A stretch of 64,000 nucleotides of DNA from Streptomyces sp. NBC_00223 (lineage in GTDB: Bacteria; Actinomycetota; Actinomycetes; Streptomycetales; Streptomycetaceae), in the NCBI RefSeq assembly GCF_036199905.1, contig NZ_CP108109.1, positions 5,331,501 to 5,395,500 of the forward strand, in the 5' to 3' direction. Below, piece by piece: positions 1 through 7,939 of this stretch. How positions within the stretch are numbered: position 1 is the stretch's first letter; each line of letters starts with the position of its first letter. Under the pieces are notes generated by a model. That model worked only from the letters and a program-made list of their open reading frames with translations, was not told the DNA's origin and did no database searches. The translations under genes and the position numbers were made by a program.

Positions 1-1240
1 CGCCGGACATCGCGCTGCCCTCGGTGCGCAGCGCCACCCGTACGGGCGACCCGCCGTGCTTGAGCGCGTTGCCGATCAGGTTCGCCATGATCACGTCCAG
101 CCGGCGCGGGTCGAGGGTGGCCAGCACCCCGCGGGGCGCGTCCAGCTCCACCGAGTCCATCCAGGCCCGGGTGTCCATGCAGGCCATGATCATGTCCGCC
201 ACGTCCACCTCGTCGACCCGCAGCTTCGCGGTCCCGGCGTCGAACCGGGTGACCTCCATCAGCGTCTCCACCAGTTCGTTCAGCCGCCTGGTCTCGCTGA
301 CCACCAGCCGTACGGCGGGGGCGATCATCGGGTCCAGCGCCTCCGCCTCGTCCTCCAGCACATCGGTCACGGCGGTGATCGCGGTCAGCGGGGTGCGCAG
401 CTCGTGCGACATGTCCGCGACGAAGCGGCGGCTGGCCGCCTCCCGGGCGCTCAGCTCCTCGACCCGGACCTCCAGCGCCTCGGCCGCGTTGTTGAAGGTC
501 CGCGACATCTCGGCCAGCTCGTCGGTGCCCGAAACCTTCAGCCGGGTGTCGAGATGACCCTCGCCGAGCCGCTGGGCCGCCTCGCCGAGCCGCCGCACCG
601 GCCGCAGCACCGTGGAACCGGCCGCCTGCGCCAGCAGCGCCGCACCGATCAGCGCCAGCAGGGTGGCGATGCCCAGCGACCAGGCCAGCGAGTTGAGGTC
701 CTTGCGCTCGGCGTCCAGCGACTTGAGCATGTAGCCGGTCGGCCCGTCACCGTTTATCCGCGCGCCCGCCACCAGATACGGGTGGCCCTCCAGCGAGATC
801 CGCTCCCAGTGCAGGTGGTAGCGGTTCTGGTCCTTCTCGTGCCGGGTGTTGACCGCCCGCTGGAGCGAGGCCGGCACGTCGTCCATCGAGAACGCGTCCC
901 GGTTCGAGGGCGCCGCGCAGGGCCCGTCGTCCGGCGTGGTGTCGATCAGCACCACCTGATACGTGTCCGGGCCGCCTATCCGGGTCGCCACCGTGTTCAG
1001 CGACTGGCAGGTCGGCTCGACCGGCAGATCGGCGGCGTTGCGCTGCAAGGAGTCCCGGAAGTCGTTGAGGGCGCTGTTCTGCGCGCGGGTCAGCACCGCG
1101 TCCCGGTTCAGCCAGTACGCGATCCCCGACACCGACACCGCGGCCGTCAGCGCCACCAGCGCGAACACCGCGACCAGCCGCAGTCGCAGACTCGTCCAGC
1201 GCAGCAGGCCGAACGGCCCGCCGATCGAGCCACGTCTCAT
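1..1240 (-). CDS. afsQ2: Sensor histidine kinase AfsQ2 (C-terminus outside the window)
   Basis: Membrane sensor kinase that should phosphorylate AfsQ1. The visible 413 residues show a transmembrane helix near residues 20-42, an extracytoplasmic domain, a second helix near 175-200, a HAMP linker, the phosphoacceptor H-box (ADMSHELRTPL, His279) and the N-box (LIGNALKH). The remaining ATP-binding motifs (DxGxG) lie beyond the left edge, so the gene is cut by the window and not broken. Its ATG overlaps the afsQ1 stop by 4 bp (ATGA), which implies translational coupling. The assignment rests mainly on the afsQ1 and sigQ neighbours, because the sensor domain itself is not diagnostic. Confidence 0.88.
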   Translation of the reverse strand, partial: MRRGSIGGPFGLLRWTSLRLRLVAVFALVALTAAVSVSGIAYWLNRDAVLTRAQNSALNDFRDSLQRNAADLPVEPTCQSLNTVATRIGGPDTYQVVLIDTTPDDGPCAAPSNRDAFSMDDVPASLQRAVNTRHEKDQNRYHLHWERISLEGHPYLVAGARINGDGPTGYMLKSLDAERKDLNSLAWSLGIATLLALIGAALLAQAAGSTVLRPVRRLGEAAQRLGEGHLDTRLKVSGTDELAEMSRTFNNAAEALEVRVEELSAREAASRRFVADMSHELRTPLTAITAVTDVLEDEAEALDPMIAPAVRLVVSETRRLNELVETLMEVTRFDAGTAKLRVDEVDVADMIMACMDTRAWMDSVELDAPRGVLATLDPRRLDVIMANLIGNALKHGGSPVRVALRTEGSAMSG

Positions 1241-1923
1241 TGAGGGGTGTCCAGGCGGTAGCCGACCCCGCGGACGGTACGGATCAGCGTCGGCGACGAC
1301 GGCACGTCCTCGATCTTGGCGCGCAGCCGCTGCACACACGCGTCGACCAGCCGTGAGTCGCCGAGGTAGTCGTGCTCCCACACCAGCCGCAGCAACTGCT
1401 GCCGCGACAGCGCCTGCCCCGGCCGCCGGCTCAGTTCGAGCAGCAGCCGCAGCTCGGTCGGGGTGAGCTGCAGATCCTCGCCGTCCTTGGTGACGGTCAT
1501 CGCGCTGCGGTCGATGACGATCGAGCCGAAGGCCGCCGAGTCCGTGCTGTCCCGCTCGCCGCGCCGCAGCACCGCGCGGATCCGGGCGTCGAGTACCCGG
1601 GGCTGCACGGGCTTGATGACGTAGTCGTCGGCCCCGGACTCCAGCCCGACCACCACGTCGATGTCGTCGCTGCGCGCGGTCAGCAGGATGATCGGCAGCT
1701 GGTCGGTGCGCCGGATGCGCCGGCACACCTCGAAGCCGTCGATCCCCGGCAGCATCACGTCCAGCACGATCAGGTCGGGGCGCTGCTCCTTGAGCAGTCT
1801 CAGGCCGTCCTCGCCCGTCGCCGCGGCCACCACGCGGTGGCCCTGGCGGGACAGGCCGAGTTCGAGACCGGTACGGATGGCGTCGTCATCCTCGATAAGC
1901 AACAGGAAAGGCACGCCGGACAT
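1237..1923 (-). CDS. afsQ1: Response regulator AfsQ1 (OmpR/PhoB family)
   Basis: DNA-binding response regulator of the AfsQ1/Q2 system, which in S. coelicolor links nitrogen (glutamate) status to antibiotic production and development. The receiver domain (about residues 5-118) has the acidic pocket EDDD, the phosphoacceptor Asp55 in LIVLDVMLPG and the conserved Lys in IKPVQ. A winged helix fills the C-terminus (TPTELRLLLELSRRPG, RTVRGVGYRLD). The protein is nearly identical to remembered S. coelicolor AfsQ1 (225 aa). Here an ATG three codons upstream of that protein's GTG has the better ribosome site (GGTAGG, 5 nt away), giving 228 aa. Asp55 equals Asp52 in the shorter numbering. Confidence 0.95.
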   Translation of the reverse strand: MSGVPFLLLIEDDDAIRTGLELGLSRQGHRVVAAATGEDGLRLLKEQRPDLIVLDVMLPGIDGFEVCRRIRRTDQLPIILLTARSDDIDVVVGLESGADDYVIKPVQPRVLDARIRAVLRRGERDSTDSAAFGSIVIDRSAMTVTKDGEDLQLTPTELRLLLELSRRPGQALSRQQLLRLVWEHDYLGDSRLVDACVQRLRAKIEDVPSSPTLIRTVRGVGYRLDTPQ

Positions 1924-2021
1924 TGTTGCCTACCCTCGGCGGCCGGTTGAAGCACGGGGAGAACACAGGGCGCGCGGAACGCGCCGGGCCCCGCGCACGG
2001 GGGACACGGCTCGCCGGTCTC

Positions 2022-2037
2022 TGTGACGGGCCTGTGA
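2022..2037. promoter_or_regulatory. AfsQ1 box between afsQ1 and sigQ
   Basis: The site reads GTGAC-GGGCCT-GTGAC, a perfect match to the reported AfsQ1 recognition pattern GTnAC-n6-GTnAC. It lies 99 bp upstream of the afsQ1 start and 120 bp upstream of the sigQ start, so one bound dimer could control both divergent genes. Confidence 0.85.
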
Positions 2038-2157
2038 CACTCGGCGGACAGCGTCATGAAACTGGCCCGGCACTCTTATGCCCATCGGAAGAACGCATGC
2101 CACACCGGATGCGACGCCGAAACCCATGCCGCAGGTTCCACCGACGGGGGCGCTCAA

Positions 2158-2931
2158 ATGAACGCACTGCACAGCTCCACCACCACCGCAGTTCATTCCG
2201 CGCACACGCACCCCGCGGTCCGAGCCACCGAGTTGTCCGGCGCCGCGAGCGGACGGGGGTACGTTCGCGGCGCCGGACGCACCGCCTGTTCCGTCCGTCC
2301 CCGGCCGGCGCACATCGCGCCGGTCGGTGACGCGGACCGGACGATCCCGCGCCGGCAGACCCCGGACGACGGTGGCCGTACCACGCGTTCCCAGGCGCAG
2401 GAGGCAGAGGCGGAAGCGGCTTTTACCGCCTACGTCCAGGAACGCCGAGCTTCCCTCTACGCGACCGCGTACCACCTCACCGGTGACCGGTTCGCGGCGG
2501 AGGACCTGTTGCAGAGCGCGCTGTTCTCCACCTACCGGGCCTGGGACCGGATCAGCGACAAGGCCGCGGTCGGCGGATATCTGCGCCGGACGATGACCAA
2601 TCTGCACATCAGCGCGTGGCGGCGGCGCAAGCTCAGCGAGTACCCGACCGAGGAGCTGCCCGAGACCGTGGGCGACACCGACGAGATGGGCGGCACCGAG
2701 CTGCGCGCGGTGCTGTGGCAGGCGCTCGCCCGGCTGCCCGAGCAGCAGCGGACCATGCTCGTGCTGCGGTACTACGAGGGCCGGACCGACCCGGAGATCG
2801 CCGACATACTCAACATCAGCGTCGGCACGGTGAAGAGCAGCATCTGGCGCTCGCTGCGGCGTATGCGCGACGACGAGGCGCTGAACTTCGGCCGTGACGA
2901 GGAGGACGCGTTCGGCGAGCTGGTGGCCTGA
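2158..2931 (+). CDS. sigQ: SigE-family RNA polymerase sigma factor SigQ
   Basis: ECF-type sigma factor of the SigE/SigQ family, divergent from afsQ1 as in S. coelicolor, where AfsQ1 activates sigQ and SigQ counteracts the AfsQ output. Region 2 spans the stretch with YHLTGDRFAAEDLLQ and NLHISAWRRRK. Region 4 has LARLPEQQRTMLVLRYYEG and the helix-turn-helix IADILNISVGTVKSSIWR. The first 80 or so residues are low-complexity and poorly conserved. An ATG at 2056 is also in frame, but the ATG at 2158 is preceded by a G-run (GGGGGCG) at sensible spacing and was chosen, giving 257 aa. The AfsQ1 box sits upstream. Confidence 0.88.
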   Translation: MNALHSSTTTAVHSAHTHPAVRATELSGAASGRGYVRGAGRTACSVRPRPAHIAPVGDADRTIPRRQTPDDGGRTTRSQAQEAEAEAAFTAYVQERRASLYATAYHLTGDRFAAEDLLQSALFSTYRAWDRISDKAAVGGYLRRTMTNLHISAWRRRKLSEYPTEELPETVGDTDEMGGTELRAVLWQALARLPEQQRTMLVLRYYEGRTDPEIADILNISVGTVKSSIWRSLRRMRDDEALNFGRDEEDAFGELVA

Positions 2932-2948
2932 ACCACCGGCGACCGGAC

Positions 2949-3003
2949 GGGGGGAAACGGGGGATACGGGGGAGCGGGGGGAAACAGAGGGGGGACACGG
3001 GGG
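2949..3003 (+). repeat. Six G-tracts just downstream of sigQ (possible G-quadruplex)
   Basis: Starting 17 bp after the sigQ stop, six runs of 5-6 G occur within 55 bp (2949-2954, 2959-2963, 2968-2972, 2976-2981, 2989-2994, 2999-3003), separated by short A/C-rich spacers. The sigQ transcript would carry the G-rich strand. The stop-proximal position and regular spacing suit a 3' end structure ahead of the terminator hairpin. Confidence 0.6.
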
Positions 3004-3006
3004 AGC

Positions 3007-3045
3007 GCGGGACCGGACGGCGAGGGGGAAGCCGTCCGGTCCCGC
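3007..3045 (+). terminator. Terminator hairpin of sigQ
   Basis: A perfect 15-bp inverted repeat (arms 3007-3021 and 3031-3045, core GGGACCGGACGGC) with a 9-nt G/A loop and no U-tract, as is common in Streptomyces. It separates sigQ from the convergent kinase gene and could stop transcription from both sides. Confidence 0.75.
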
Positions 3046-3119
3046 CGTATGTCCCGAGGCCCTGCTGTGTGCGCGCTGCTTGTTCGTGCTCTCACACCCC
3101 GGGCTCTCACACCCAGGGT

Positions 3120-3785
3120 TCACACCTCCACGGGTACGCGCTCCCGCTCGGCCTCGGCCGCGGCGGCGATCCGCCGCCGTGCCTCGTCGTGCCCGCACGG
3201 GTGACAGCCGAGCGCGGTCTGCCGGGCCACGATGCCGCGTTCGGCCCGCATCAGGTGCAGACCCCGGCGGATCAGGAACGGCACCGACTTCCGCCCCTCG
3301 CGCAGATCCCTTGCGAAGCGGCGCCTGGCCGTCGTCGTGGGCCGGCCGCGCAGGCACAGCGCGTCGGCGAGCAGCCCGAGTTCACGGCAGCGCCCGACGA
3401 TCTCCGCGGCGAAGATGCCCTCGGCGACGAAGACCGGTGAACCGCCGAGGTCCAGCCGCGCCACGCCGGTCGCCGCGCTGGCCGAGATGTCGTAGACCGG
3501 GGTGTCGGCGGCGCCCCGCGCGCACAGCTCCGCGACGGCGGCGACGGCGGCCTCCGGGTGCCACGACCCGGGCGCGTCCCAGTCGACGCCCGTACCGCCC
3601 GGGAGTTGGGGCAGCGTGGGGTCGCCCGCGTCCTTGTAGAAGTCGTCCAGGACGAGGACGGGCAGCCCGCAGCGGGCGGCGAGCGAGGACTTTCCGGAGC
3701 CGGAGGGCCCGGCCAGCAGGATCACACGGGCGCGCAGCGGAGGAGGGGTGGTCCCGTACGCGGCTTGAGGGGAGGGTGAACTCAC
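3120..3785 (-). CDS. Uridine-kinase-like P-loop ATP-binding protein
   Basis: Cytosolic P-loop kinase of the uridine kinase/phosphoribulokinase type, 221 aa. A Walker A motif (GPSGSGKSS, residues 26-34) is followed by VLVLDDFYKDAGD, which matches the acceptor-binding Asp region of uridine kinases, and by FVAEGIFAAEIV. An Arg-rich lid (RRRFARDLREGRKS) lies near residue 155. The substrate cannot be fixed from sequence; uridine or another nucleoside fits the nearby salvage genes. It is transcribed away from the secreted-protein gene at 3902 with a 116-bp divergent promoter region between them. Confidence 0.7.
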   Translation of the reverse strand: MSSPSPQAAYGTTPPPLRARVILLAGPSGSGKSSLAARCGLPVLVLDDFYKDAGDPTLPQLPGGTGVDWDAPGSWHPEAAVAAVAELCARGAADTPVYDISASAATGVARLDLGGSPVFVAEGIFAAEIVGRCRELGLLADALCLRGRPTTTARRRFARDLREGRKSVPFLIRRGLHLMRAERGIVARQTALGCHPCGHDEARRRIAAAAEAERERVPVEV

Positions 3786-3901
3786 GGGAAACGATTCTCC
3801 CGCATACCCCGGCCGGGGGACGACCCGCGGGAAGACAACTACCCTGCGCGTCTCTTGCGTTACTCTGCGACAGCACGTACTCCGTCGACAGGACCGGAAC
3901 C

Positions 3902-4306
3902 ATGCACTCGCTTCGTACCGCGCTCGTACTCACCCTCACCGCCGCGGCCGCGGCGGTGGTCCCCGCGGGGGCCGCTGTCGCGGCCGGCCCGCCGCCCGGG
4001 CAGAGCGTCGCCGACGCGCTCCCCGCCGGAGGTCTGACCGGTGTGCTGCCCACCGGCGGACTGGTCGACGCCCTGCCCACCCGGACGGTGACCGGCGCGC
4101 TGGCCGCCGGGGTGGCGCCGGTGAAGAACCTCACACTCGACCCGCTGGCCAACACGGGCGTCGACCCGCTGGACAACGCGGTCGGGTCGCAGATCGCGGA
4201 CTTCCAGCCGGTGTCGACGGCCGTGGCCACCGGCCCCGTGACGCACGGGGCTTCGCTCGGCACGCTGCCGGTCGTGGGTACGGTCGCGGCCCTGCTCCCC
4301 GGATAA
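3902..4306 (+). CDS. Small secreted protein of unknown function
   Basis: A 134-aa protein with a clear Sec signal peptide (MHSLRTALVLTLTAAAAA, Ala-rich cleavage region near residue 28). The mature part is rich in Gly, Pro, Leu and Val, has no Cys, and repeats a short motif of the type LPxGGLxxxLP (residues 38-60). I recognise no domain. It resembles small streptomycete exported proteins sometimes labelled ATP-binding or hypothetical by proximity only. It converges on the aldehyde dehydrogenase genes, with a terminator hairpin between. Confidence 0.65.
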   Translation: MHSLRTALVLTLTAAAAAVVPAGAAVAAGPPPGQSVADALPAGGLTGVLPTGGLVDALPTRTVTGALAAGVAPVKNLTLDPLANTGVDPLDNAVGSQIADFQPVSTAVATGPVTHGASLGTLPVVGTVAALLPG

Positions 4307-4327
4307 CGGCTCCCCCGACAGGGTTCC

Positions 4328-4352
4328 GTCCCCGCCCTCGTGCGGCGGGGAC
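4328..4352. terminator. Bidirectional terminator between convergent genes
   Basis: GTCCCCGCC and GGCGGGGAC form a perfect 9-bp stem around a 7-nt loop. It is located between the stop of the secreted protein (4306) and that of the truncated aldehyde dehydrogenase gene (4368). Confidence 0.7.
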
Positions 4353-4367
4353 AGAGCCCCATGGAGG

Positions 4368-5255
4368 CTAGGAACCGATCGGGTGCCAGACCGTCTTCGT
4401 CTCCAGCCACGCCGTGAGGCGCCCAGTGCCGGGGTCGGCGGTCCAGTCCTCGGCGCCGCCGGGGACGGCCGGGCGGCGGACCCGCTTGACGTTGTCCGCG
4501 GCCGCCCGCTCCAGCTCCACGGCCAGCTCGGCCGACGCCCCGGTCAGGTCGATCGCGTTGACGTCCTGGTGCGCGGCCAGCGGCGCCGCGATCTCCGCCG
4601 TACGCCCGGACAGGACGTTGACCACCCCGCCGGGCAGATCCGACGTGGCCAGCACCTCGCCGAGGGACAGCGCGGGCAGCGGCGCGCGCTCGGAGGCCAC
4701 CACGACGGCCGCGTTCCCGGTGGCGATCACGGGTGCGATCACCGAGACCAGGCCGAGGAAGGACGACTCCTGCGGGGCCAGCACGGCCACCACGCCCGTC
4801 GGCTCCGGCGTGGACAGATTGAAGAACGGACCGGCGACCGGGTTGGCGCCCCCCACCACCTGGGCGATCTTGTCCGTCCAGCCCGCGTACCAGACCCAGC
4901 GGTCCACCGCGGCGTCCACCTGCGCGGCGGCCTTCGCCTTCGACAGGCCCTCGGCGTCGGCGACCTCGCGGGCGAACTGCTCGCGGCGCCCCTCCAGCAT
5001 CTCCGCGACGCGGTAGAGCACCTGCCCGCGGTTGTACGCCGTCGCGCCCGACCAGCCCGGCACCGCCTTGCGGGCGGCGACCACCGCGTCCCGCGCGTCC
5101 TTGCGGGACGCCAGCGGCGCGTTGGCCAGCCAGGTACCGCCCTTGGAGTCCGTCACCTCGTACACCCGGCCGCTCTCGGAGCGGGGGAACTTGCCCCCGA
5201 CGTACAGCTTGTAGGTCTTGAACACGCTGAGTCGCGGTGCCTCGGACGTCTTCAT
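4368..5255 (-). CDS. Short aldehyde-dehydrogenase-like protein without catalytic cysteine
   Basis: A 295-aa protein that aligns with the N-terminal NAD-binding half of aldehyde dehydrogenases (KLYVGGKFPRSESGRVYEV, WYAGWTDKIAQV, GNAAVVVASERAPLPAL, DLPGGVVNVLSGR). It stops before the region that carries the catalytic Cys and contains no Cys at all. It overlaps the complete aldehyde dehydrogenase upstream by 4 bp, so the two are translationally coupled. Together they make 802 residues in the order active domain, then pseudo-domain, as in the ALDH16 family. It is therefore probably a structural or regulatory partner and not an enzyme. It is not a recent truncation: the reading frame is clean and ends in a natural stop. 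Confidence 0.8.
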   Translation of the reverse strand: MKTSEAPRLSVFKTYKLYVGGKFPRSESGRVYEVTDSKGGTWLANAPLASRKDARDAVVAARKAVPGWSGATAYNRGQVLYRVAEMLEGRREQFAREVADAEGLSKAKAAAQVDAAVDRWVWYAGWTDKIAQVVGGANPVAGPFFNLSTPEPTGVVAVLAPQESSFLGLVSVIAPVIATGNAAVVVASERAPLPALSLGEVLATSDLPGGVVNVLSGRTAEIAAPLAAHQDVNAIDLTGASAELAVELERAAADNVKRVRRPAVPGGAEDWTADPGTGRLTAWLETKTVWHPIGS

Positions 5256-6775
5256 CGGTCGCGCTCGCCTTCTCGCTCTCCCCCGGGCAGCGCCTGGAGA
5301 TGTCCGTCATGTGCGCTCGTCGGCCCGGCCGCCTCGGAGAGATACCCCTCCAGGCCGTGCCGGCCGCCTTCCCGGCCGTGGCCGGACTCCTTGTAACCGC
5401 CGAACGGCGAGGTCGGGTCGAACTTGTTGAACGTGTTGGCCCACACCACGCCCGCCCGGAGCTTGCTCGCCACCGACAGGATGCGTGAGCCCTTCTCCGT
5501 CCAGATGCCCGCGGACAGTCCGTACGGTGTGTTGTTCGCCTTCTCCACCGCCTCCGCCGGAGTGCGGAAGGTCAGTACCGACAGCACCGGGCCGAAGATC
5601 TCCTCGCGGGCGATCCGGTGGGCCTGGGTCACACCGGTGAAGAGGGTCGGCGCGAACCAGTAGCCGGATTCCGGCAGTTCACAGGCCGGCGCCCAGCGCT
5701 CGGCGCCCTCCGCCTCGCCCGCCTCGGCGAGCGCGGTGATCCTGGCCAGCTGCTCGGGGGAGTTGATCGCGCCGATGTCGGTGTTCTTGTCCAGCGGGTC
5801 GCCGACCCGCAGCGTGGACATCCGCCGCTTGAGCGCGTCCAGCACCTCGTCCTGCACCGACTCCTGGACCAGCAGCCGCGAACCCGCGCAGCAGACATGG
5901 CCCTGGTTGAAGAAGATGCCGTTGACGATGCCCTCGACGGCCTGGTCGATCGGGGCGTCGTCGAAGACGATGTTCGCGGCCTTGCCGCCCAGTTCGAGGG
6001 TGACCTTCTTGCGGGTGCCCGCGACCGTACGCGCGATGGCCTTGCCGACCGCGGTCGAGCCGGTGAAGGCGACCTTGGCGACGCCCTCGTGCGCGACCAG
6101 GGCCGCGCCCGCGTCCCCGTACCCGGTCAGGATGTTGACGACACCGCGCGGCAGCCCGGCCTGGCGGCACACGTCGGCGAAGAACAGGGCGGACAGCGGG
6201 GTCGTCTCGGCGGGCTTGAGGACGACGGTGTTGCCCGTGGCCAGCGCGGGGGCGATCTTCCACGCCAGCATCAGCAGCGGGAAGTTCCACGGGATGATCT
6301 GCCCGGCGACGCCCAGCGGGCGCGGGTTCGGGCCGTATCCCGCGTAGTCGAGCTTGTCGGCCCAGCCGGCGTAGTAGAAGAAGTGCGCGGCGACGGTCGG
6401 CAGGTCGAAGTCGCGGGTCTCGCGGATCGGCTTGCCGTTGTCCAGCGACTCCAGCACGGCCAGCTCGCGGGAGCGCTCCTGGAGGATGCGGGCGATCCGG
6501 AACAGGTACTTGCCGCGCTCGGCGCCCGGCAGCGCGGACCACTTCGTGAACGCCCGCCCGGCCGCCTTCACCGCGCGGTCCACGTCCGCCTCGCCCGCGC
6601 GGGCGACCTCGGCGAGTACCTCCTCGGTGGACGGCGAGACGGTCTTGAAGACGGTGCCGTCGGCGGCCTCGGTGAACTCGCCGTCGATGAACAGGCCGTA
6701 CGAGGGCGCCAGATCGACGATCGCGCGGGACTCCGGCGCGGGGGCGTAGGCGAACTTCTGGTGTGTCGAGGTCAC
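5252..6775 (-). CDS. NAD(P)+-dependent aldehyde dehydrogenase
   Basis: A full-length (507 aa) aldehyde dehydrogenase oxidising an aldehyde to the acid with NAD(P)+. The cofactor region has IPWNFPLLML (Asn164) and KPAETTPLSAL. The general base is in LELGGKAANIVF (Glu261) and the nucleophile in FFNQGHVCCAGSR (Cys295). It lies downstream of deoC (5-bp gap) and is coupled to the cysteine-less homologue. Acetaldehyde from deoxyribose-5-phosphate cleavage is a reasonable substrate from context, but that is inference. The last 20 residues (GGEREGERDR) are a hydrophilic tail that could be a remnant of a linker to the second domain. Confidence 0.9.
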   Translation of the reverse strand: MTSTHQKFAYAPAPESRAIVDLAPSYGLFIDGEFTEAADGTVFKTVSPSTEEVLAEVARAGEADVDRAVKAAGRAFTKWSALPGAERGKYLFRIARILQERSRELAVLESLDNGKPIRETRDFDLPTVAAHFFYYAGWADKLDYAGYGPNPRPLGVAGQIIPWNFPLLMLAWKIAPALATGNTVVLKPAETTPLSALFFADVCRQAGLPRGVVNILTGYGDAGAALVAHEGVAKVAFTGSTAVGKAIARTVAGTRKKVTLELGGKAANIVFDDAPIDQAVEGIVNGIFFNQGHVCCAGSRLLVQESVQDEVLDALKRRMSTLRVGDPLDKNTDIGAINSPEQLARITALAEAGEAEGAERWAPACELPESGYWFAPTLFTGVTQAHRIAREEIFGPVLSVLTFRTPAEAVEKANNTPYGLSAGIWTEKGSRILSVASKLRAGVVWANTFNKFDPTSPFGGYKESGHGREGGRHGLEGYLSEAAGPTSAHDGHLQALPGGEREGERDR

Positions 6776-6780
6776 GGGAA

Positions 6781-7806
6781 TCAGTCCACCGTCACATAGT
6801 CGGGACCGGAGTAGCGGCCGGTGCTGAGCTTCTGGCGCTGCATCAGCAGGTCGTTGAGCAGGCTGGAGGCGCCGAAGCGGAACCAGTCGGGGGAGAGCCA
6901 GTCGTCGCCCAGCGTCTCGTTGACCATCACCAGGTACTTGACGGCGTCCTTCGTCGTACGGATGCCGCCGGCCGGCTTGACCCCGACCTGGACGCCGACC
7001 GCGTCGCGGAAGTCACGGACGGCTTCGAGCATCAGCAGGGTGTTGGGCGGGGTGGCGTTGACGGCGACCTTGCCGGTCGAGGTCTTGATGAAGTCGGCGC
7101 CCGCGAGCATCGCCAGCCAGGAGCAGCGGCGGATGTTGTCGTACGTCGACAGCTCGCCGTTCTCGAAGATCACCTTGAGGTGGGCGGCGGTGCCTCCCCC
7201 GGAGCCTGCGGCCCGGGAGGTGCCCCCAGGGCGGGCACAGGCAAGCTTGACCGCGCGGATGGTCTCGAAGACCTCCATGTAACGGCCGGACAGGAAGGCG
7301 CCGCGGTCGATGACCATGTCGATCTCGTCGGCGCCGGCGGCGACCGCCTCGGCGGTGTCCGCGAGCTTCACGCTCAGGGCGGCGCGGCCGGCCGGGAAGG
7401 CGGTGGCCACGGAGGCGACGTGGATGCCGGAGGCGCCGAGGGCGTCCTTGGCGACGGCGACCATGTCCGGGTAGACGCAGATCGCCGCGACCTGGGGCGC
7501 GGTGCGGTCGGTGGGGTCGGGCCGTACGCCCTTCGCGCACAGGGCCCGGACCTTGCCGGGGGTGTCCGCGCCTTCGAGGGTGGTCAGGTCGATCATCGAG
7601 ATCGCGAGGTCGATCGCGTACGCCTTGGCGGTCGTCTTGATCGAACGGGTGCCGAGGCCGGCGGCGCGGGCTTCGAGCCCGACGGCGTCGACCCCCGGCA
7701 GGCCGTGCAGGAAGCGGCGGAGCGCGCTGTCGGAGGCGGTGACGTCCGCGAGGCGCGCGAGACGACCCGCGGCGTCGGGGGCGTGGGCGGGTACAACGGG
7801 GGACAT
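6781..7806 (-). CDS. deoC: Deoxyribose-phosphate aldolase with in-frame insertion
   Basis: DeoC cleaves 2-deoxyribose-5-phosphate into glyceraldehyde-3-phosphate and acetaldehyde in deoxynucleoside catabolism. The 341-aa protein carries the Schiff-base lysine in FIKTSTGKV (Lys241), the proton-relay lysine in KPAGGIRT (Lys278) and Asp163 in EIDMV. Residues about 191-207 (Arg, Pro, Gly, Ser and Ala rich) have no counterpart in the family and are encoded by a palindromic repeat. They fall between KLAC and AHLKVIFE, in a surface position before a beta strand, so activity may survive. The start is the ATG before SPVVPAHAP. An aldehyde dehydrogenase follows 5 bp later, probably in the same transcript. 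Confidence 0.92.
   Translation of the reverse strand: MSPVVPAHAPDAAGRLARLADVTASDSALRRFLHGLPGVDAVGLEARAAGLGTRSIKTTAKAYAIDLAISMIDLTTLEGADTPGKVRALCAKGVRPDPTDRTAPQVAAICVYPDMVAVAKDALGASGIHVASVATAFPAGRAALSVKLADTAEAVAAGADEIDMVIDRGAFLSGRYMEVFETIRAVKLACARPGGTSRAAGSGGGTAAHLKVIFENGELSTYDNIRRCSWLAMLAGADFIKTSTGKVAVNATPPNTLLMLEAVRDFRDAVGVQVGVKPAGGIRTTKDAVKYLVMVNETLGDDWLSPDWFRFGASSLLNDLLMQRQKLSTGRYSGPDYVTVD
7189..7238 (-). repeat. Miniature palindromic repeat inserted in deoC
   Basis: About 50 bp built on the inverted pair CCTCCC...GGGAGG, beginning GGTGCCTCCC and ending CAGGGCGGGCAC on the + strand. The length keeps the deoC frame and adds roughly 17 residues. A related element lies at 34761-34797. I recall similar short palindromes scattered through Streptomyces genomes, usually between genes. 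Confidence 0.65.
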
Positions 7807-7939
7807 GGTCACGAGCTCAGCATATCTACGCGCGTAGCCACCCCGCCACCCCCCGGCCTCGGGCCCCGACCCTCCCCCCAAGCGCGCGCCCCCGACTCCC
7901 CGCGCCCCCGCGCGCGTGAACATGGGCTCGACCCCTGCG

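Noticed and set aside
1930..3357. A 475-codon frame antisense to sigQ
   Set aside because: sigQ on the other strand has clear sigma domains; this frame has none.
4368..5255. Short aldehyde dehydrogenase as a truncated pseudogene
   Set aside because: The frame is clean, coupled by a 4-bp overlap, and the missing half matches the ALDH16 second domain, so it was kept as a gene.
3382..5310. A 642-codon minus-strand frame joining parts of the kinase and aldehyde dehydrogenase regions
   Set aside because: It is out of frame with both recognised genes and antisense to the secreted protein.
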